This document shows, piece by piece, positions 15,392 through 25,234 of a stretch of 64,000 nucleotides of DNA (positions are counted from its first letter, which is position 1; the number at the start of each line of letters is the position of its first letter). This stretch comes from Peptoniphilus ovalis (GTDB lineage Bacteria > Bacillota > Clostridia > Tissierellales > Peptoniphilaceae): the NCBI RefSeq assembly GCF_018919265.1, contig NZ_JAHLQO010000003.1, forward strand, positions 124,001 through 188,000, written 5' to 3'. The notes below the pieces were generated by a model. It worked only from the letters and a program-made list of their open reading frames with translations, ran no database searches and was not told the origin of the DNA. The position numbers and the translations under genes were made by a program.

Positions 15392-16704
15392 TTTACATCT
15401 CCTATTAAATCGTAATCTAAATTATCAACTATCTCAACTTTTATAAAATCACCAATTTCAAGTTCTTTACTTGATCTAACATATGTTATACCGTCTATTT
15501 CTGGTGAATCCATATAAGTTCTTCCTGTATAATTTTCTTCGTCTATTTTTTCTTCAATTAAGACTTCTAAAGTTTTTCCGATATTGTTAGACAAAAGTTC
15601 ATTTGAAATCTCATTCTGAGTTTCCATTATTTCGTTTTGTCTTTCTTCTTTAATACCTTCAGGAATTTGATTTTCCATATTATATGCTCTTGTTCCCTCT
15701 TCTTTAGAATATTTAAATACTCCTAATTTATCGAATTTTATTTCTTTAATAAAGTTTAATAATTCTCTAAAATCTTCATCAGTCTCTCCAGGAAAACCAA
15801 CTATAAAAGTAGTTCTTATAACTATATCTGGAATTTCTTTTCTAAGTCTTTGTAGAATTTTTAAAATTTGAGTTTCATCAGTATTTCTATTCATATTATT
15901 TAAGACATTATTTGAAAAATGTTGAAGGGGAACATCCACATAATTTAATAATTTTGGATTGTTTTTAAATTCTTCAATTAATTCATCTGTGAAATTATCC
16001 GGATATAAATAAAGAACTCTAATCCATTTTAAATCTTCAATTTTAGAGATTTCTTGAATTAATCTTGTAAGTGAATATTTTGAATAAAGATCTATTCCAT
16101 AATCTGTTGTATTTTGTGCTATTAAAATAATTTCCCTAGTTCCATTATCTACAAGATATTTAATTACTTCATAAATATCTTCAATTTTTCTAGATCTATT
16201 TCTGCCACGAAGACTAGGAATAATACAATATGAACAGTTGTTATTGCAACCTTCAGAAATTTTTACATATTCTGTTATATTTACTTTTTCTTTTTTTAGT
16301 CCTTCAATATATTGGCTGTTAATATTATCTGTTTTAATAAATAAATCGCCAGCCAAACTTCTATCAAGCAATTCATTTATATAATTTATATTTCCAGTTC
16401 CTATTATGCCATCAACTTCAGGTATTTCTTTTATTAGCTCTTCTGGATATCTTTGAGCTAAACATCCAGAAAGTAGAACTTTTTTACAATTCCCAGATTT
16501 TTTATACTCTACTGATTCTAAAATTGTATCAATTGATTCTTCCTTAGCTGCATCTATAAAGCCACAAGTATTAACTATTAAAATGTCAGCATCATTGGCA
16601 TTCTCAACCATTTTATATTTATCTCTATCAAGCAGCGAGTACATAATAGAAGAATCCACATCATTTTTCGAACATCCCAATGTTACAATATGAACATTAT
16701 TCAT
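15388..16704 (-). CDS. rimO: Ribosomal protein S12 methylthiotransferase RimO
   Basis: About 438 residues from the ATG at 16704 (MNNVHIVTLGCSKND), five bases after AGGTGA; the GTG at 16713 lies inside that ribosome site. An N-terminal UPF0004 domain carries cysteines for the auxiliary cluster (LGCSKND, VNTCGFI, LSGCLAQRYPEEL). The radical-SAM motif C-x3-C-x2-C is in EGCNNNCSYC, followed by IPSLRGRNRSR, which is typical of RimO rather than MiaB. A TRAM domain closes the protein. RimO thiomethylates Asp88/89 of S12. It overlaps the ftsK stop by 8 nt. Confidence 0.93.
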   Translation of the reverse strand: MNNVHIVTLGCSKNDVDSSIMYSLLDRDKYKMVENANDADILIVNTCGFIDAAKEESIDTILESVEYKKSGNCKKVLLSGCLAQRYPEELIKEIPEVDGIIGTGNINYINELLDRSLAGDLFIKTDNINSQYIEGLKKEKVNITEYVKISEGCNNNCSYCIIPSLRGRNRSRKIEDIYEVIKYLVDNGTREIILIAQNTTDYGIDLYSKYSLTRLIQEISKIEDLKWIRVLYLYPDNFTDELIEEFKNNPKLLNYVDVPLQHFSNNVLNNMNRNTDETQILKILQRLRKEIPDIVIRTTFIVGFPGETDEDFRELLNFIKEIKFDKLGVFKYSKEEGTRAYNMENQIPEGIKEERQNEIMETQNEISNELLSNNIGKTLEVLIEEKIDEENYTGRTYMDSPEIDGITYVRSSKELEIGDFIKVEIVDNLDYDLIGDVK

Positions 16705-19054
16705 TTTCATCACCTAAAATTTCTTTTACTTCTTCCCTAGTTTTTAAGAGTTTTCTTGGTTTAGATCCCTCGTGTGGACCTATTATACCCATTTCCTCCA
16801 TCTGATCCACAATTCTACCTGCTCTTGAATAACCAACTTTTAACTTTCTTTGAATATAAGAAATAGAAGCTTGTTCATCATTAATTACCAGCTCAACAGC
16901 TTCATTAAATAACGGATCTCTTTCTTCACTTATTTTTACTTTTTTATCTTCAATAGCTTGTTCAATTTTTGATTCAACATTTTTCTTAACTTCGTTATTA
17001 TTTTTTACAAAATCCACTATTCTCTCTACTTCTCCATCACTTATTAGAGCACCTTGAACTCTCTTAGGTTTTGGAAATTTACTTGGATAAAAAAGCATGT
17101 CTCCCTTTCCTAAAAGTTTTTCAGCTCCTCCCATATCAAGAATTGTTCTTGAATCCACTGAAGATGCAACTGAAAATGCAATTCTTGATGGAATATTTGC
17201 CTTTATAGTACCAGTTATTACATCAACTGAAGGTCTTTGAGTAGCTAAAATTAAGTGCATTCCTGCAGCTCTTGCCTTTTGTGCAAGTCTTGCAATATAT
17301 TCTTCAACTTCTTTAGAAGCAACCATCATAAGATCTGCAAGTTCGTCTACTATTATTAATATTTTTGGAAGTTTTTCTTCTACTTTTCCAAGAGATACCA
17401 TCTTCTTGTTGTATCCCTTTAAATCCCTTACATGATTTTCAGCAAAAAGTTCATATCTTTTTTCCATTTCATCCACTGCCCAATTAAGAGCAAAAGCAGC
17501 CTTTTTAGGATTTGTTACAACGTCTATAAGAAGATGTGGTATTCCATTATAAACGCTTAATTCAACCACTTTTGGGTCTATAAGCATAAGTTTAACTTCA
17601 CTTGGCGATGATTTGTAAATAACACTTGTAATAATTGAATTAATACAAACTGATTTACCTGAACCTGTAGCACCAGCTATTAACATATGAGGCATATCTT
17701 CCATACCAGAAATTATAATATTGCCTTCAACATCTTTTCCAAGAGTCAATGGTATATCAGAGTTAATTGTTCTAAATTCATCTGATTCTAATAATTCTTT
17801 AAGTCCAACTGCATCTTTTTCTTTATTTGGCACTTCTATTCCTACTACTGTCTTACCTGGAATTGGAGCTTCAATTCTAAGATCAGAACTTGCAAGAGCC
17901 ATTGCAATATTATCACTAAGTCCTACAATTCTTGAAAGTTTAATGCCTGGTGCTGGTTTAAGTTCATAAGAAGTTATTACAGGGCCTCTATTTATAGCAA
18001 CAACCTTTGATTCAATTCCAAAGTTTTGCATAGTACTTTCTATAATCTTACCATTATTTATTATAGTATCTTTTGAAAATTTTCCTTTAGATTTTATTCT
18101 ATCTAATAGAGCAGTATCTGGATAAGTATAAATAAATTCTTCTTGAGACTTACTTTCAATATCTTCTTTTATTGTGTCTTCCTCAACTTCTTCAGTTTCA
18201 ACAATTGAAGTTTTCAAAGTCTCATCTGCATCTTCGATGTCTTCAGTTTCAGGAAAATTAAATTCAATTTCTTCAGGAATTTCTTCAATTTCTAAATTAT
18301 TATCTATATTTTCTTCAGTGTAATCTTTAACAACTAAGTTTTCCTTTGGAGCTTTTTTATCCTTTTTCTTATTTTCTTTTTTAGCTTTGTTTAATTCTTT
18401 TTTTCTTTGTTTTTCTTCTCTTTCTAATTTTTTAATTTCATAAGATTTTTTCTTGTCATCGATATACTCGCCAACATCTTCGGCAAACATAATGATTTGA
18501 TCCATATTTATTTTTAACATAAAATAAATTGAAATAAAAATAATCGCAATTAAAACTATATAAGTACCAAGAGAACCTAATAGTTTATAAGAAAAGAATC
18601 CAAAGATAGCTCCTATAATTCCACCACTTCTTGTTATATCCATATATTCAATTGACTTTGTAATTCTGTCAATTAAAGTCATGTCAAGTTCCTTTGATCC
18701 ATCTAAAAATATTAAAATACACAAAAAAATAACTAAAGTGCAAATTATATATCTCTTCATGTGATATTTAGTAGCTTGAAGATTAAATAATATTCCCCAA
18801 ATAATTAACAAAATTGGAATTAAAAAATTTGCAGAACCCGCTATTACAGAAAATAATTTATAAATTAATGTTCCTATAATGCCCATCTTTTGACTATAAA
18901 GAGATATAAAAGAAATTATTCCTAAAACCATTAAAAATAATCCAACGATTTCTTTTTTTACAGCCAATTCTGAAGTTCTGACTTCTCTATTTGATTTTGT
19001 CTTTGTGTTTTTTTTATTTGTAGTTTTTTTGCTTTTTCTTTTATTATTTATCAC
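16697..19054 (-). CDS. ftsK: DNA translocase FtsK/SpoIIIE
   Basis: About 785 residues. The GTG at 19054 is preferred because it lies 8 nt after GAGGTG; the GTG at 19063 overlaps that site. A basic N-terminus is followed by four or five membrane helices (to about 190), a Lys/Glu-rich linker, and the RecA-like motor with Walker A GATGSGKS (near 465) and Walker B IIVDELADLMM (near 568). The C-terminal gamma winged helix (LKVGYSRAGRIVDQMEEMGIIGP) reads polar DNA signals. FtsK clears DNA from the septum and activates Xer recombination; a Xer protein is at 5613. The linker is short compared with enteric FtsK, as in Firmicutes. Confidence 0.95.
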   Translation of the reverse strand: MINNKRKSKKTTNKKNTKTKSNREVRTSELAVKKEIVGLFLMVLGIISFISLYSQKMGIIGTLIYKLFSVIAGSANFLIPILLIIWGILFNLQATKYHMKRYIICTLVIFLCILIFLDGSKELDMTLIDRITKSIEYMDITRSGGIIGAIFGFFSYKLLGSLGTYIVLIAIIFISIYFMLKINMDQIIMFAEDVGEYIDDKKKSYEIKKLEREEKQRKKELNKAKKENKKKDKKAPKENLVVKDYTEENIDNNLEIEEIPEEIEFNFPETEDIEDADETLKTSIVETEEVEEDTIKEDIESKSQEEFIYTYPDTALLDRIKSKGKFSKDTIINNGKIIESTMQNFGIESKVVAINRGPVITSYELKPAPGIKLSRIVGLSDNIAMALASSDLRIEAPIPGKTVVGIEVPNKEKDAVGLKELLESDEFRTINSDIPLTLGKDVEGNIIISGMEDMPHMLIAGATGSGKSVCINSIITSVIYKSSPSEVKLMLIDPKVVELSVYNGIPHLLIDVVTNPKKAAFALNWAVDEMEKRYELFAENHVRDLKGYNKKMVSLGKVEEKLPKILIIVDELADLMMVASKEVEEYIARLAQKARAAGMHLILATQRPSVDVITGTIKANIPSRIAFSVASSVDSRTILDMGGAEKLLGKGDMLFYPSKFPKPKRVQGALISDGEVERIVDFVKNNNEVKKNVESKIEQAIEDKKVKISEERDPLFNEAVELVINDEQASISYIQRKLKVGYSRAGRIVDQMEEMGIIGPHEGSKPRKLLKTREEVKEILGDENE

Positions 19055-19074
19055 GAAGTCCACACCTCAATAAT

Positions 19075-19083
19075 ATTATATCA
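19075..19083 (-). promoter_or_regulatory. Candidate extended -10 promoter before ftsK
   Basis: On the minus strand TGA-TATAAT lies about 20 nt before the ftsK start, with no clear -35. Confidence 0.35.
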
Positions 19084-19093
19084 ATTTGTAAGC

Positions 19094-19525
19094 TTAAAGA
19101 CCAGTATGACCGAAGCCTCCATCGCTTCTTTCTGTATCATTTAGCTCATCAACTTCAACTATTTTAGGCGTTTCTATTTTCATGAAAACTAATTGGGCAA
19201 TTCTTTCTCCATCAGAAATTTTGACATCTTCTTTACTCCAATTTATTAATAGAACTTTTAACTCTCCCCTGTAGTCAGAATCAATTGTGCCAATACCATT
19301 TGGTAGACCCAAGCCTTTTTTTAATGCAAGACCTGATCTTGCTCTTACTTGAGCTTCGTATCCTTTTTCAAATTCAAAAAAAAGTCCTGTAGGTATTAGA
19401 ACTCTATCAAGAGGTTTCATTATGATATCTTCTTCTAAATTTGCTCTTAAATCCATTCCTGATGAGCCTTCTGTGGCAAACCTTGGAAGTTCGTGTTTAC
19501 TTTTATTTATAACTTTTAATTCCAT
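19094..19525 (-). CDS. dut: Deoxyuridine 5'-triphosphate nucleotidohydrolase (dUTPase)
   Basis: 143 residues with the five trimeric dUTPase motifs: GSSGMDLRA, RSGLALKKG, NGIGTIDSDYRGEL, GERIAQLVF and the glycine-rich SDGGFGHTG at the C-terminus. It hydrolyses dUTP to dUMP, keeping uracil out of DNA and feeding dTMP synthesis. The ATG follows GGAGG. A terminator-like hairpin lies 17 nt upstream, so it is separated from pnp unless polymerase reads through. Confidence 0.96.
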   Translation of the reverse strand: MELKVINKSKHELPRFATEGSSGMDLRANLEEDIIMKPLDRVLIPTGLFFEFEKGYEAQVRARSGLALKKGLGLPNGIGTIDSDYRGELKVLLINWSKEDVKISDGERIAQLVFMKIETPKIVEVDELNDTERSDGGFGHTGL

Positions 19526-19536
19526 AAATCCTCCAT

Positions 19537-19573
19537 TTTAAAAAATCGCATTAAAATATTATTAATGCGATTT
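19537..19573 (-). terminator. Terminator-like hairpin between pnp and dut
   Basis: Twelve-base-pair stem (19543-19554 with 19562-19573), 7-nt loop, then a T-run on the minus strand that runs straight into the dut ribosome site. Confidence 0.82.
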
Positions 19574-19581
19574 AAAATTTA

Positions 19582-21693
19582 TTATTTATCTTGTTCTTTT
19601 TCTTCTTTATCTTTTTTTGGTAATAATGCTTTTCTAGAAAGTGAAATTTTTCCATTTTCTTCAGAAACTTCAATAACTTTAACTTGAACTGTATCCCCAA
19701 CTTTTAAAACATCTTCAACATTATTAGTTCTTTCATGAGCAATTTCTGAAATGTGAAGTAAGCCTTCAGTTCCCTTCTTGAGCTCTAAAAATGCTCCAAA
19801 TTTAACAATCTTCTTAACTTTAGCATTATATACGTCGCCAACTTCAACTTCTTTTACAATTGATTCAATGATTTCAATAGCTTCTCTTGCTTTTTCATCA
19901 CTTTCTGAAAGAATTGAAATTTGACCATCATCATCTATATCAATTTTAACTCCAGTTTGTTCAATTATCTTATTGATAATCTTTCCACCAGCACCTATTA
20001 CTTCTCCGATTCTTTCTGGATCAATAGTCATCAAGTGAATAATTGGAGCGTATTTAGATAATTTTTCTCTTGGTTTTTCAATAGTAGTTGCCATATGATC
20101 TAGAATTTCAAATCTTGCAGCTTTTGCTCTTTCAAGCGCAACTTCTAGTATTTCTTTTGAAATACCTTCAACCTTGATATCCATTTGAATTGCAGTAATA
20201 CCTTCTCTAGTACCTGCAACTTTAAAGTCCATATCTCCGAAGTGGTCTTCAAGTCCTTGAATATCAGTAAGAATTTTTATAATTCCATCTTCTTCAATAA
20301 GACCCATGGCTATACCAGCAACAGGTGCTTTAATTGGAACTCCTCCATCCATTAATGCAAGAGTTGAGCCACATACTGATGCTTGAGAGGAAGAACCATT
20401 AGATGATAAAACTTCTGATACAACTCTAATAGTATATGGGAAAACTTCTCTATCAGGAATTACTGGAAGTAAAGCTCTTTCAGCTAATGCACCATGACCA
20501 ATTTCACGTCTTCCAGGTGATCTCGATGGTTTTGTATCTCCAACTGAAAAACCAGGGAAATTATAGTGATGAATATATCTCTTAGGTTTGTCATCACCAA
20601 GTCCATCAATAACTTGTTCTTCAGATAATGCTCCAAGGGTAGCAATTGATAGTACTTGAGTTTGGCCTCTTGTAAAAAGTCCTGATCCATGAGTTCTAGG
20701 AAGCACTGATACTTCCGAAGAAAGTGGTCTGATTTCAGTTAAAGATCTGTCATCAGGTCTTCTTTCTTCTTCAATTATTCCTCTTCTTACTTCATGAATT
20801 TCTATTTCTTCAATAGCTGCTTCTATATCTTTTGAATATTCTTCACATAGTTCTTCGAAGTGCTCTCTTATATTTGCTTTAGCTTCTTCAGTTTTTTCAT
20901 TTCTTACAATTTTATCTTTTTGTCTAATTGCATCAACTAATAAATCTTTTCCATATTCTTTAACTTTATCAACAATTTCTTGATTTGGTTTAAATACTTC
21001 ATATTCAGCTTTCTCTTTTCCAACTTCATTAGTTATTTCTTCAATAAAACTACAGATTTCTTTAATAGTTTCATGCCCTGTAAGAATTGCATCAAGCATT
21101 TCTTTTTCAGTAACTTCGTTCGCTCCAGCTTCAACCATCATTATTGCTGATTTAGTTCCAGCTAAAGAAAGACTGATATCAGATTTATTAGATTCTTCTT
21201 CATTTGGATTTATAATATATTTTCCATCAATGTATCCTACTTCAACAGAACCAGTGGGTCCATCGAAAGGAATATCAGAAATTGATAAAGCTATTGATGA
21301 GCCTATCATAGCAGCAATCTCTGGAGAATGATCTTGATCGACACTTAAAACTGTAGCTACAATATGGACGTCATTTCTATATCCTTCAGGAAATAGAGGT
21401 CTTAAAGGTCTGTCGATTAGTCTTGCTGAAAGTGTTGCCTTCTCACTTGGTCTACCTTCTCTCTTAATGAATCCGCCAGGAATCTTACCTACTGAATACA
21501 TTTTTTCTTCATAGTCAACACTTAGAGGGAAAAAGTCAATTCCTTCTCTAGGCTTTGAAGATGCGGTAGCTGTTACTAGCACGACAGTATCACCATATTG
21601 AACTAGACAAGCCCCATTAGCTTGCTCTGCTACTTTTCCAATTGTAATTTTTAAGGTAGAACCTGCCAATTGCATAGTGAAAATTTTTTCCAT
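19582..21693 (-). CDS. pnp: Polyribonucleotide nucleotidyltransferase (PNPase)
   Basis: 703 residues, normal length. Two RNase PH-like domains ([27 protein letters not shown] is split between the usual N-core blocks; the second core has [11 protein letters not shown] and [15 protein letters not shown]), then KH ([17 protein letters not shown], about 560) and S1 ([20 protein letters not shown], about 625) RNA-binding domains. It degrades RNA 3' to 5' by phosphorolysis in the degradosome with RNase Y, whose gene is also in this window. The ATG follows GGAGG; the rpsO-pnp order is conserved, with a hairpin in the junction as in many bacteria. Confidence 0.97.
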   Translation of the reverse strand: MEKIFTMQLAGSTLKITIGKVAEQANGACLVQYGDTVVLVTATASSKPREGIDFFPLSVDYEEKMYSVGKIPGGFIKREGRPSEKATLSARLIDRPLRPLFPEGYRNDVHIVATVLSVDQDHSPEIAAMIGSSIALSISDIPFDGPTGSVEVGYIDGKYIINPNEEESNKSDISLSLAGTKSAIMMVEAGANEVTEKEMLDAILTGHETIKEICSFIEEITNEVGKEKAEYEVFKPNQEIVDKVKEYGKDLLVDAIRQKDKIVRNEKTEEAKANIREHFEELCEEYSKDIEAAIEEIEIHEVRRGIIEEERRPDDRSLTEIRPLSSEVSVLPRTHGSGLFTRGQTQVLSIATLGALSEEQVIDGLGDDKPKRYIHHYNFPGFSVGDTKPSRSPGRREIGHGALAERALLPVIPDREVFPYTIRVVSEVLSSNGSSSQASVCGSTLALMDGGVPIKAPVAGIAMGLIEEDGIIKILTDIQGLEDHFGDMDFKVAGTREGITAIQMDIKVEGISKEILEVALERAKAARFEILDHMATTIEKPREKLSKYAPIIHLMTIDPERIGEVIGAGGKIINKIIEQTGVKIDIDDDGQISILSESDEKAREAIEIIESIVKEVEVGDVYNAKVKKIVKFGAFLELKKGTEGLLHISEIAHERTNNVEDVLKVGDTVQVKVIEVSEENGKISLSRKALLPKKDKEEKEQDK

Positions 21694-21706
21694 TATTACC
21701 TCCTTC

Positions 21707-21733
21707 TAAAAAGAAAGAGCGGATTTACCGCTC
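21707..21733 (-). terminator. Hairpin between rpsO and pnp
   Basis: Stem GAGCGG/CCGCTC (21717-21722 with 21728-21733), 5-nt loop, then TTTCTTTTT on the minus strand. It could be a partial terminator or a processing site, 23 nt before the pnp start. Confidence 0.75.
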
Positions 21734-21736
21734 CTA

Positions 21737-22003
21737 TTATCCTCTAATTTGTAGTTTTTTGATAAGTGTACGATATCTTTCTATATCATTATTTTTTAAA
21801 TATCTTAATAAATTTCTTCTCTTACCAACCATCTTTAAAAGACCTCTTCTTGAGTGGTGATCTTTCTTATGGATTCTAAGGTGTTCGTTTAAATCGTTGA
21901 TTCTTCTAGTAAGAATAGCGATTTGTACTTCTGGAGATCCAGTATCTCCTTCATGAGTTTGAAATTCTTCGATAATAATTTTTTTAATGTTTCCTTCTAA
22001 CAT
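21737..22003 (-). CDS. rpsO: 30S ribosomal protein S15
   Basis: 88 residues, the standard length, with [36 protein letters not shown] and the RRNLLRYLK segment that contacts 16S helix 22. S15 is an early 30S assembly protein and often represses its own mRNA. It has its own promoter and a structured leader (22027-22075), and the ATG follows AGGAGG. Confidence 0.98.
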   Translation of the reverse strand: MLEGNIKKIIIEEFQTHEGDTGSPEVQIAILTRRINDLNEHLRIHKKDHHSRRGLLKMVGKRRNLLRYLKNNDIERYRTLIKKLQIRG

Positions 22004-22026
22004 ATTTTCCTCCTAAATTTTAATTT

Positions 22027-22075
22027 GGCTAATCAGAGTAAGCGTCGAGGAGCGTCAAACTATGACTAGCTAAGT
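22027..22075 (-). promoter_or_regulatory. Structured rpsO leader, candidate S15 autoregulatory site
   Basis: The transcript from the promoter at 22086-22114 starts a few bases upstream of a long imperfect hairpin. In RNA the 15-nt arms pair at 13 positions, including one G-U, enclosing a loop with two GACGC copies. The ribosome site follows about 13 nt later. S15 leaders in other bacteria are short structured elements of this sort but differ in fold, so the assignment is inferred from position. Confidence 0.5.
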
Positions 22076-22085
22076 TACTTGTCCT

Positions 22086-22114
22086 ATTTTATCACAAAAA
22101 AATATATGTGTAAA
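22086..22114 (-). promoter_or_regulatory. rpsO promoter
   Basis: On the minus strand, TTTACA (plus 22109-22114), 17-bp spacer, TAAAAT (plus 22086-22091), directly after the ribF stop. Confidence 0.75.
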
Positions 22115-22116
22115 GA

Positions 22117-23025
22117 TTATCTATTCTTAGTTACCTCTACATCTTTTGCAATTTGATCAAATAATTCTTTGACATTATCAAACTTTAATTCTGGTCTAAT
22201 AAAATCTATTAATTCAAGTTCAACTATCTCTCCATATATATCTTCGTCAAAGTCTAATATATGAGCTTCGATTTTTATACCATCATGTTCAACAGTTGGG
22301 TTTGTTCCAATATTTGTGGAAGCTTTGAATTTTTTGCCATTCACATAAATATTGCTGTCGTAGACTCCGTATTTAGGTATCACAAAATTATCAATTAATT
22401 CTAAATTAGCAGTAGGATAACCCATTTTCTTGCCTAAACCCTTTGCATGAATAACTTTTCCAATTAATTTATATGGTCTACTCAATAAATAATTTGCATC
22501 TTTAATATTTCCATCTACAATTAAATTTCTGATTAATGTCGAGGAAATTTTTTCGCCATTAAAACTTATTTGTTCGATTACACTAACACTTTCAAACAAA
22601 TCTTTATTATCTAATAAAAATTTAGTGTCTCCTGATTTTTTGTAACCAAAAGTATAGTCATATCCAACTACAACTCCAATAATTTTTAAATTTTCTATTA
22701 AAAAGTCTTTTAAAAATTCCATTGGACTATATGACATAAATTCCTTAGTAAATTTAATGAGATAGACTAAATCAACTCCAAGTTCTTCTAGAATTTTAAA
22801 CTTTGTATCATTGGTTGTTATAATGTTTTTCTTGCCCATTTTTATAATATTATCAGTGTGTTCTTCAAATATTAATAGACTTGATTTTTTATTTAATTTT
22901 TTTGCATTTTCAACAGCTATTTTTATAAGTTCAATATGACCTCTATGGACTCCATCAAAATTCCCAAGTGCTATAATTGACTCTTCTGTAGCTTTATAAT
23001 CTAAATCTATTTTTATTATTTTCAT
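22117..23025 (-). CDS. ribF: Bifunctional riboflavin kinase / FAD synthetase
   Basis: 302 residues. The FAD synthetase domain has GNFDGVHRGH (residues 22-31) and GYDYTFGYKKSGD with SSTLIRNLI; the riboflavin kinase domain from about 185 has GKKMGYPTANLEL and IEAHILDFDEDIYG. It converts riboflavin to FMN and FAD in the cytoplasm. The ATG overlaps the truB stop and follows AGGTGG. It belongs to the rbfA-nrnA-truB-ribF tail of the nusA-infB operon. No FMN riboswitch is seen, as expected for an internal gene. Confidence 0.95.
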   Translation of the reverse strand: MKIIKIDLDYKATEESIIALGNFDGVHRGHIELIKIAVENAKKLNKKSSLLIFEEHTDNIIKMGKKNIITTNDTKFKILEELGVDLVYLIKFTKEFMSYSPMEFLKDFLIENLKIIGVVVGYDYTFGYKKSGDTKFLLDNKDLFESVSVIEQISFNGEKISSTLIRNLIVDGNIKDANYLLSRPYKLIGKVIHAKGLGKKMGYPTANLELIDNFVIPKYGVYDSNIYVNGKKFKASTNIGTNPTVEHDGIKIEAHILDFDEDIYGEIVELELIDFIRPELKFDNVKELFDQIAKDVEVTKNR

Positions 23026-23909
23026 AAACCACCTGTTAAATTTTTCTTCATTTTAAGAAAATATTCATTATCTATAATTCTAATTTCCCCAATTCCTAAA
23101 AACTCTCCGTCGCAATATACTCTGTATTTTTCATCAGGATATTTTTTATTTAATTTATAAAACCTGCCATTTAATATGAATTTTTTATAATTTTTGTTAA
23201 TTGAAATTTCCTTTAAATCAAGTAAGGCTTTATCCATAGGAATCATTAAAGAAGTTATTTCTTCAATACTCATATCATTAAATTCATCAACTGTAACAGC
23301 ATCTTCTATTTTGAATTCTCCTGTTCTTGTTCTTCTTAAAGAACTAAGAGTTGCATTAGTATTTAGCTCTTTTCCAATATCATAAGCAAGAGATCTTATA
23401 TAAGTCCCCTTTGATACATCTACATTAATAGTAAACTCATCTTTTCCATTAAAATCAACTAATTCATTATTATATATTTCTACATTTCTTGATTTGACTT
23501 CAACTTCTTTGCCCTCTCTTGCGTATTCATAAAGTTTTTTTCCATTTACTTTAATCGCTGAATACTTCGGAGGGACTTGAGTGAGGTTTCCCGTAAATTT
23601 TTCCAAGACTTTTAATATTTCATCTTTAAAAACTTTTACATCTTCTTTCTCTAAAATATTTCCTTCCATATCATATGAATCAGTCAAAATCCCAAGTTTA
23701 ATACCTGCAAAATATTCTTTATCACTTGATAGAATATATTCACTTACTTTTGTAGCTTCCCCTACACATATTACTAATACACCAGTTGCCATAGGATCTA
23801 ACGTTCCAGTATGACCAACTTTTTTTATATTTAATTTTTTTCTGACAATATAGACTAAGTCATGTGAAGTTATGCCTTTTGGCTTATCAAAAACTATTAG
23901 GCCCTTCAT
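23022..23909 (-). CDS. truB: tRNA pseudouridine(55) synthase TruB
   Basis: 295 residues. Catalytic Asp38 lies in GHTGTLDPMATG. The N-terminal KPKGITSHDL, the YSAIKVNGKKLYEYAR and GTYIRSLAYDIG blocks are typical. It isomerises U55 in the T-loop of all tRNAs. It ends with a PUA-like segment. The ribosome site is weak (GAAGAG), which fits coupling to nrnA, whose stop is one base upstream. Confidence 0.96.
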   Translation of the reverse strand: MKGLIVFDKPKGITSHDLVYIVRKKLNIKKVGHTGTLDPMATGVLVICVGEATKVSEYILSSDKEYFAGIKLGILTDSYDMEGNILEKEDVKVFKDEILKVLEKFTGNLTQVPPKYSAIKVNGKKLYEYAREGKEVEVKSRNVEIYNNELVDFNGKDEFTINVDVSKGTYIRSLAYDIGKELNTNATLSSLRRTRTGEFKIEDAVTVDEFNDMSIEEITSLMIPMDKALLDLKEISINKNYKKFILNGRFYKLNKKYPDEKYRVYCDGEFLGIGEIRIIDNEYFLKMKKNLTGGL

Positions 23910-23910
23910 T

Positions 23911-24894
23911 TTACAACTCTTCTTTTGCTGCTTTTACTATATCATCAATTGCTTTATCAAAATCTTTATGATGAATTGTCCCACCTGAAGCTCTAACATG
24001 ACCTCCACCATCAAATTGTGAAGCTATTTTTGTACAGTTAATTTCTGATTTTGATCGCAGTGAAAGTCTAATGCAATCTTCTTTTTCTTTTAAAAGAACT
24101 GCAAGCTCAACTCCATCAGTATCTCTTACAAATTCTACAATACCATCAGCATCGCCTTTTTCAGCATTAGTTTCTTCCATATCTTTATTAGTTACTATTG
24201 CTACAGCAATTTTATTGTCGCAAAAATATTTTATTGAATTTAACGCTCTAATTAATAGATTTGTCTTTTCAATAGATCTACTTTGATATACATTTACAGC
24301 AATATCATTTAAACTTATATCGTATTTTACAAGTTCTGATGCAATCCTAAAAGTTTCAGAATTTACAGAATCGTATTTAAATGACCCAGTATCAGTAGAT
24401 AGTCCTGTATAAAGAGAAGTTGCTATATCCTTATTTAATTCAAAATCAATACTTTCAAAAACTCTATAAAGAAGTTCACAAGTTGCAGGAGAATTAGAGT
24501 CAACAATATTTAAATCAGCAAAATTTTCATTAGTCTTATGATGATCAATATTAATAGTCTTAGAGCTTTTTTCAAAAATCTCTTTTAGATTATCTCCCAT
24601 TCTATTAGTATCAGAACAATCAAGAGTTATAAATAAGTCAAAATTTATATCTTTAACTTCTTCTGGGCTTTTATTCTCTTCTATATTTGGTAGAAATTTA
24701 AACGAAGATGGAATTAAATCATCTAATAAAAAAATTGGAGTTTTTCCATATTTTTTTAACAAGTTTTTCATTGCAATCACAGAACCCAGATTGTCTCCAT
24801 CTGGGTTTAAATGTGATGCAATAGCAATTTTTTCACTTTCTTCAATTAGTTTCTTAAATTCAAAAGCTAGATTAGTCAAGTTTATCATTTCCAT
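23911..24894 (-). CDS. nrnA: DHH/DHHA1 phosphoesterase, NrnA-type nanoRNase / pAp phosphatase
   Basis: 327 residues. The DHH domain has SHLNPDGDNLGS, DCSDTNRMGD and the NIDHHKTN motif; the DHHA1 domain ends with GGGHVRASGGTI. NrnA-type enzymes degrade RNA dinucleotides and dephosphorylate pAp. The gene lies between rbfA and truB as in Bacillus and clostridia. It overlaps rbfA by 23 nt, and the ATG follows GAGG at good spacing. Confidence 0.93.
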   Translation of the reverse strand: MEMINLTNLAFEFKKLIEESEKIAIASHLNPDGDNLGSVIAMKNLLKKYGKTPIFLLDDLIPSSFKFLPNIEENKSPEEVKDINFDLFITLDCSDTNRMGDNLKEIFEKSSKTINIDHHKTNENFADLNIVDSNSPATCELLYRVFESIDFELNKDIATSLYTGLSTDTGSFKYDSVNSETFRIASELVKYDISLNDIAVNVYQSRSIEKTNLLIRALNSIKYFCDNKIAVAIVTNKDMEETNAEKGDADGIVEFVRDTDGVELAVLLKEKEDCIRLSLRSKSEINCTKIASQFDGGGHVRASGGTIHHKDFDKAIDDIVKAAKEEL

Positions 24895-25234
24895 GATTTA
24901 CCTCTTCAATTAATTTATTCATTTCTAAAGCTCTTTCAATGGAATCATCTTTTATAAATATTAATTCTGGCATAGCTCTAAGTTTAACTTGTTTTGCAAG
25001 CTCTTTTTTTATAAAGCCCTTTGCAGAATTAAGTCCTTCAACTGCTTCTTCTCTGTCGTGGTCATTTCCTAATACTGATACATAGACTTTAGCAAAAGAT
25101 AAGTCATTAGTGACATCAACATGAGAAATGCTAGTTAAATCAGGAACTCTAGGATCTTTAATTCCATTTTGTAAAATATTGGAAATTGCTTTTTTAACTT
25201 CTTCTGAAATTCTATTAATTCTCTTATTATTCAT
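24872..25234 (-). CDS. rbfA: Ribosome-binding factor A
   Basis: 120 residues with the RbfA pattern: RINRISEEVKKAISNIL, the DPRV segment, VTNDLSFAKVYVSVLG and LRAMPELIFIKDDSIE. It binds the immature 30S subunit near helix 1 and is needed for late 16S processing. The start overlaps the infB stop by one base (TAATG). Confidence 0.95.
   Translation of the reverse strand: MNNKRINRISEEVKKAISNILQNGIKDPRVPDLTSISHVDVTNDLSFAKVYVSVLGNDHDREEAVEGLNSAKGFIKKELAKQVKLRAMPELIFIKDDSIERALEMNKLIEEVNHGNDKLD

Noticed and set aside
22004-23025. FMN riboswitch linked to ribF/rpsO
   Set aside because: The leader at 22027-22075 is too short and follows ribF; it lacks the multi-helix conserved core of the FMN element.
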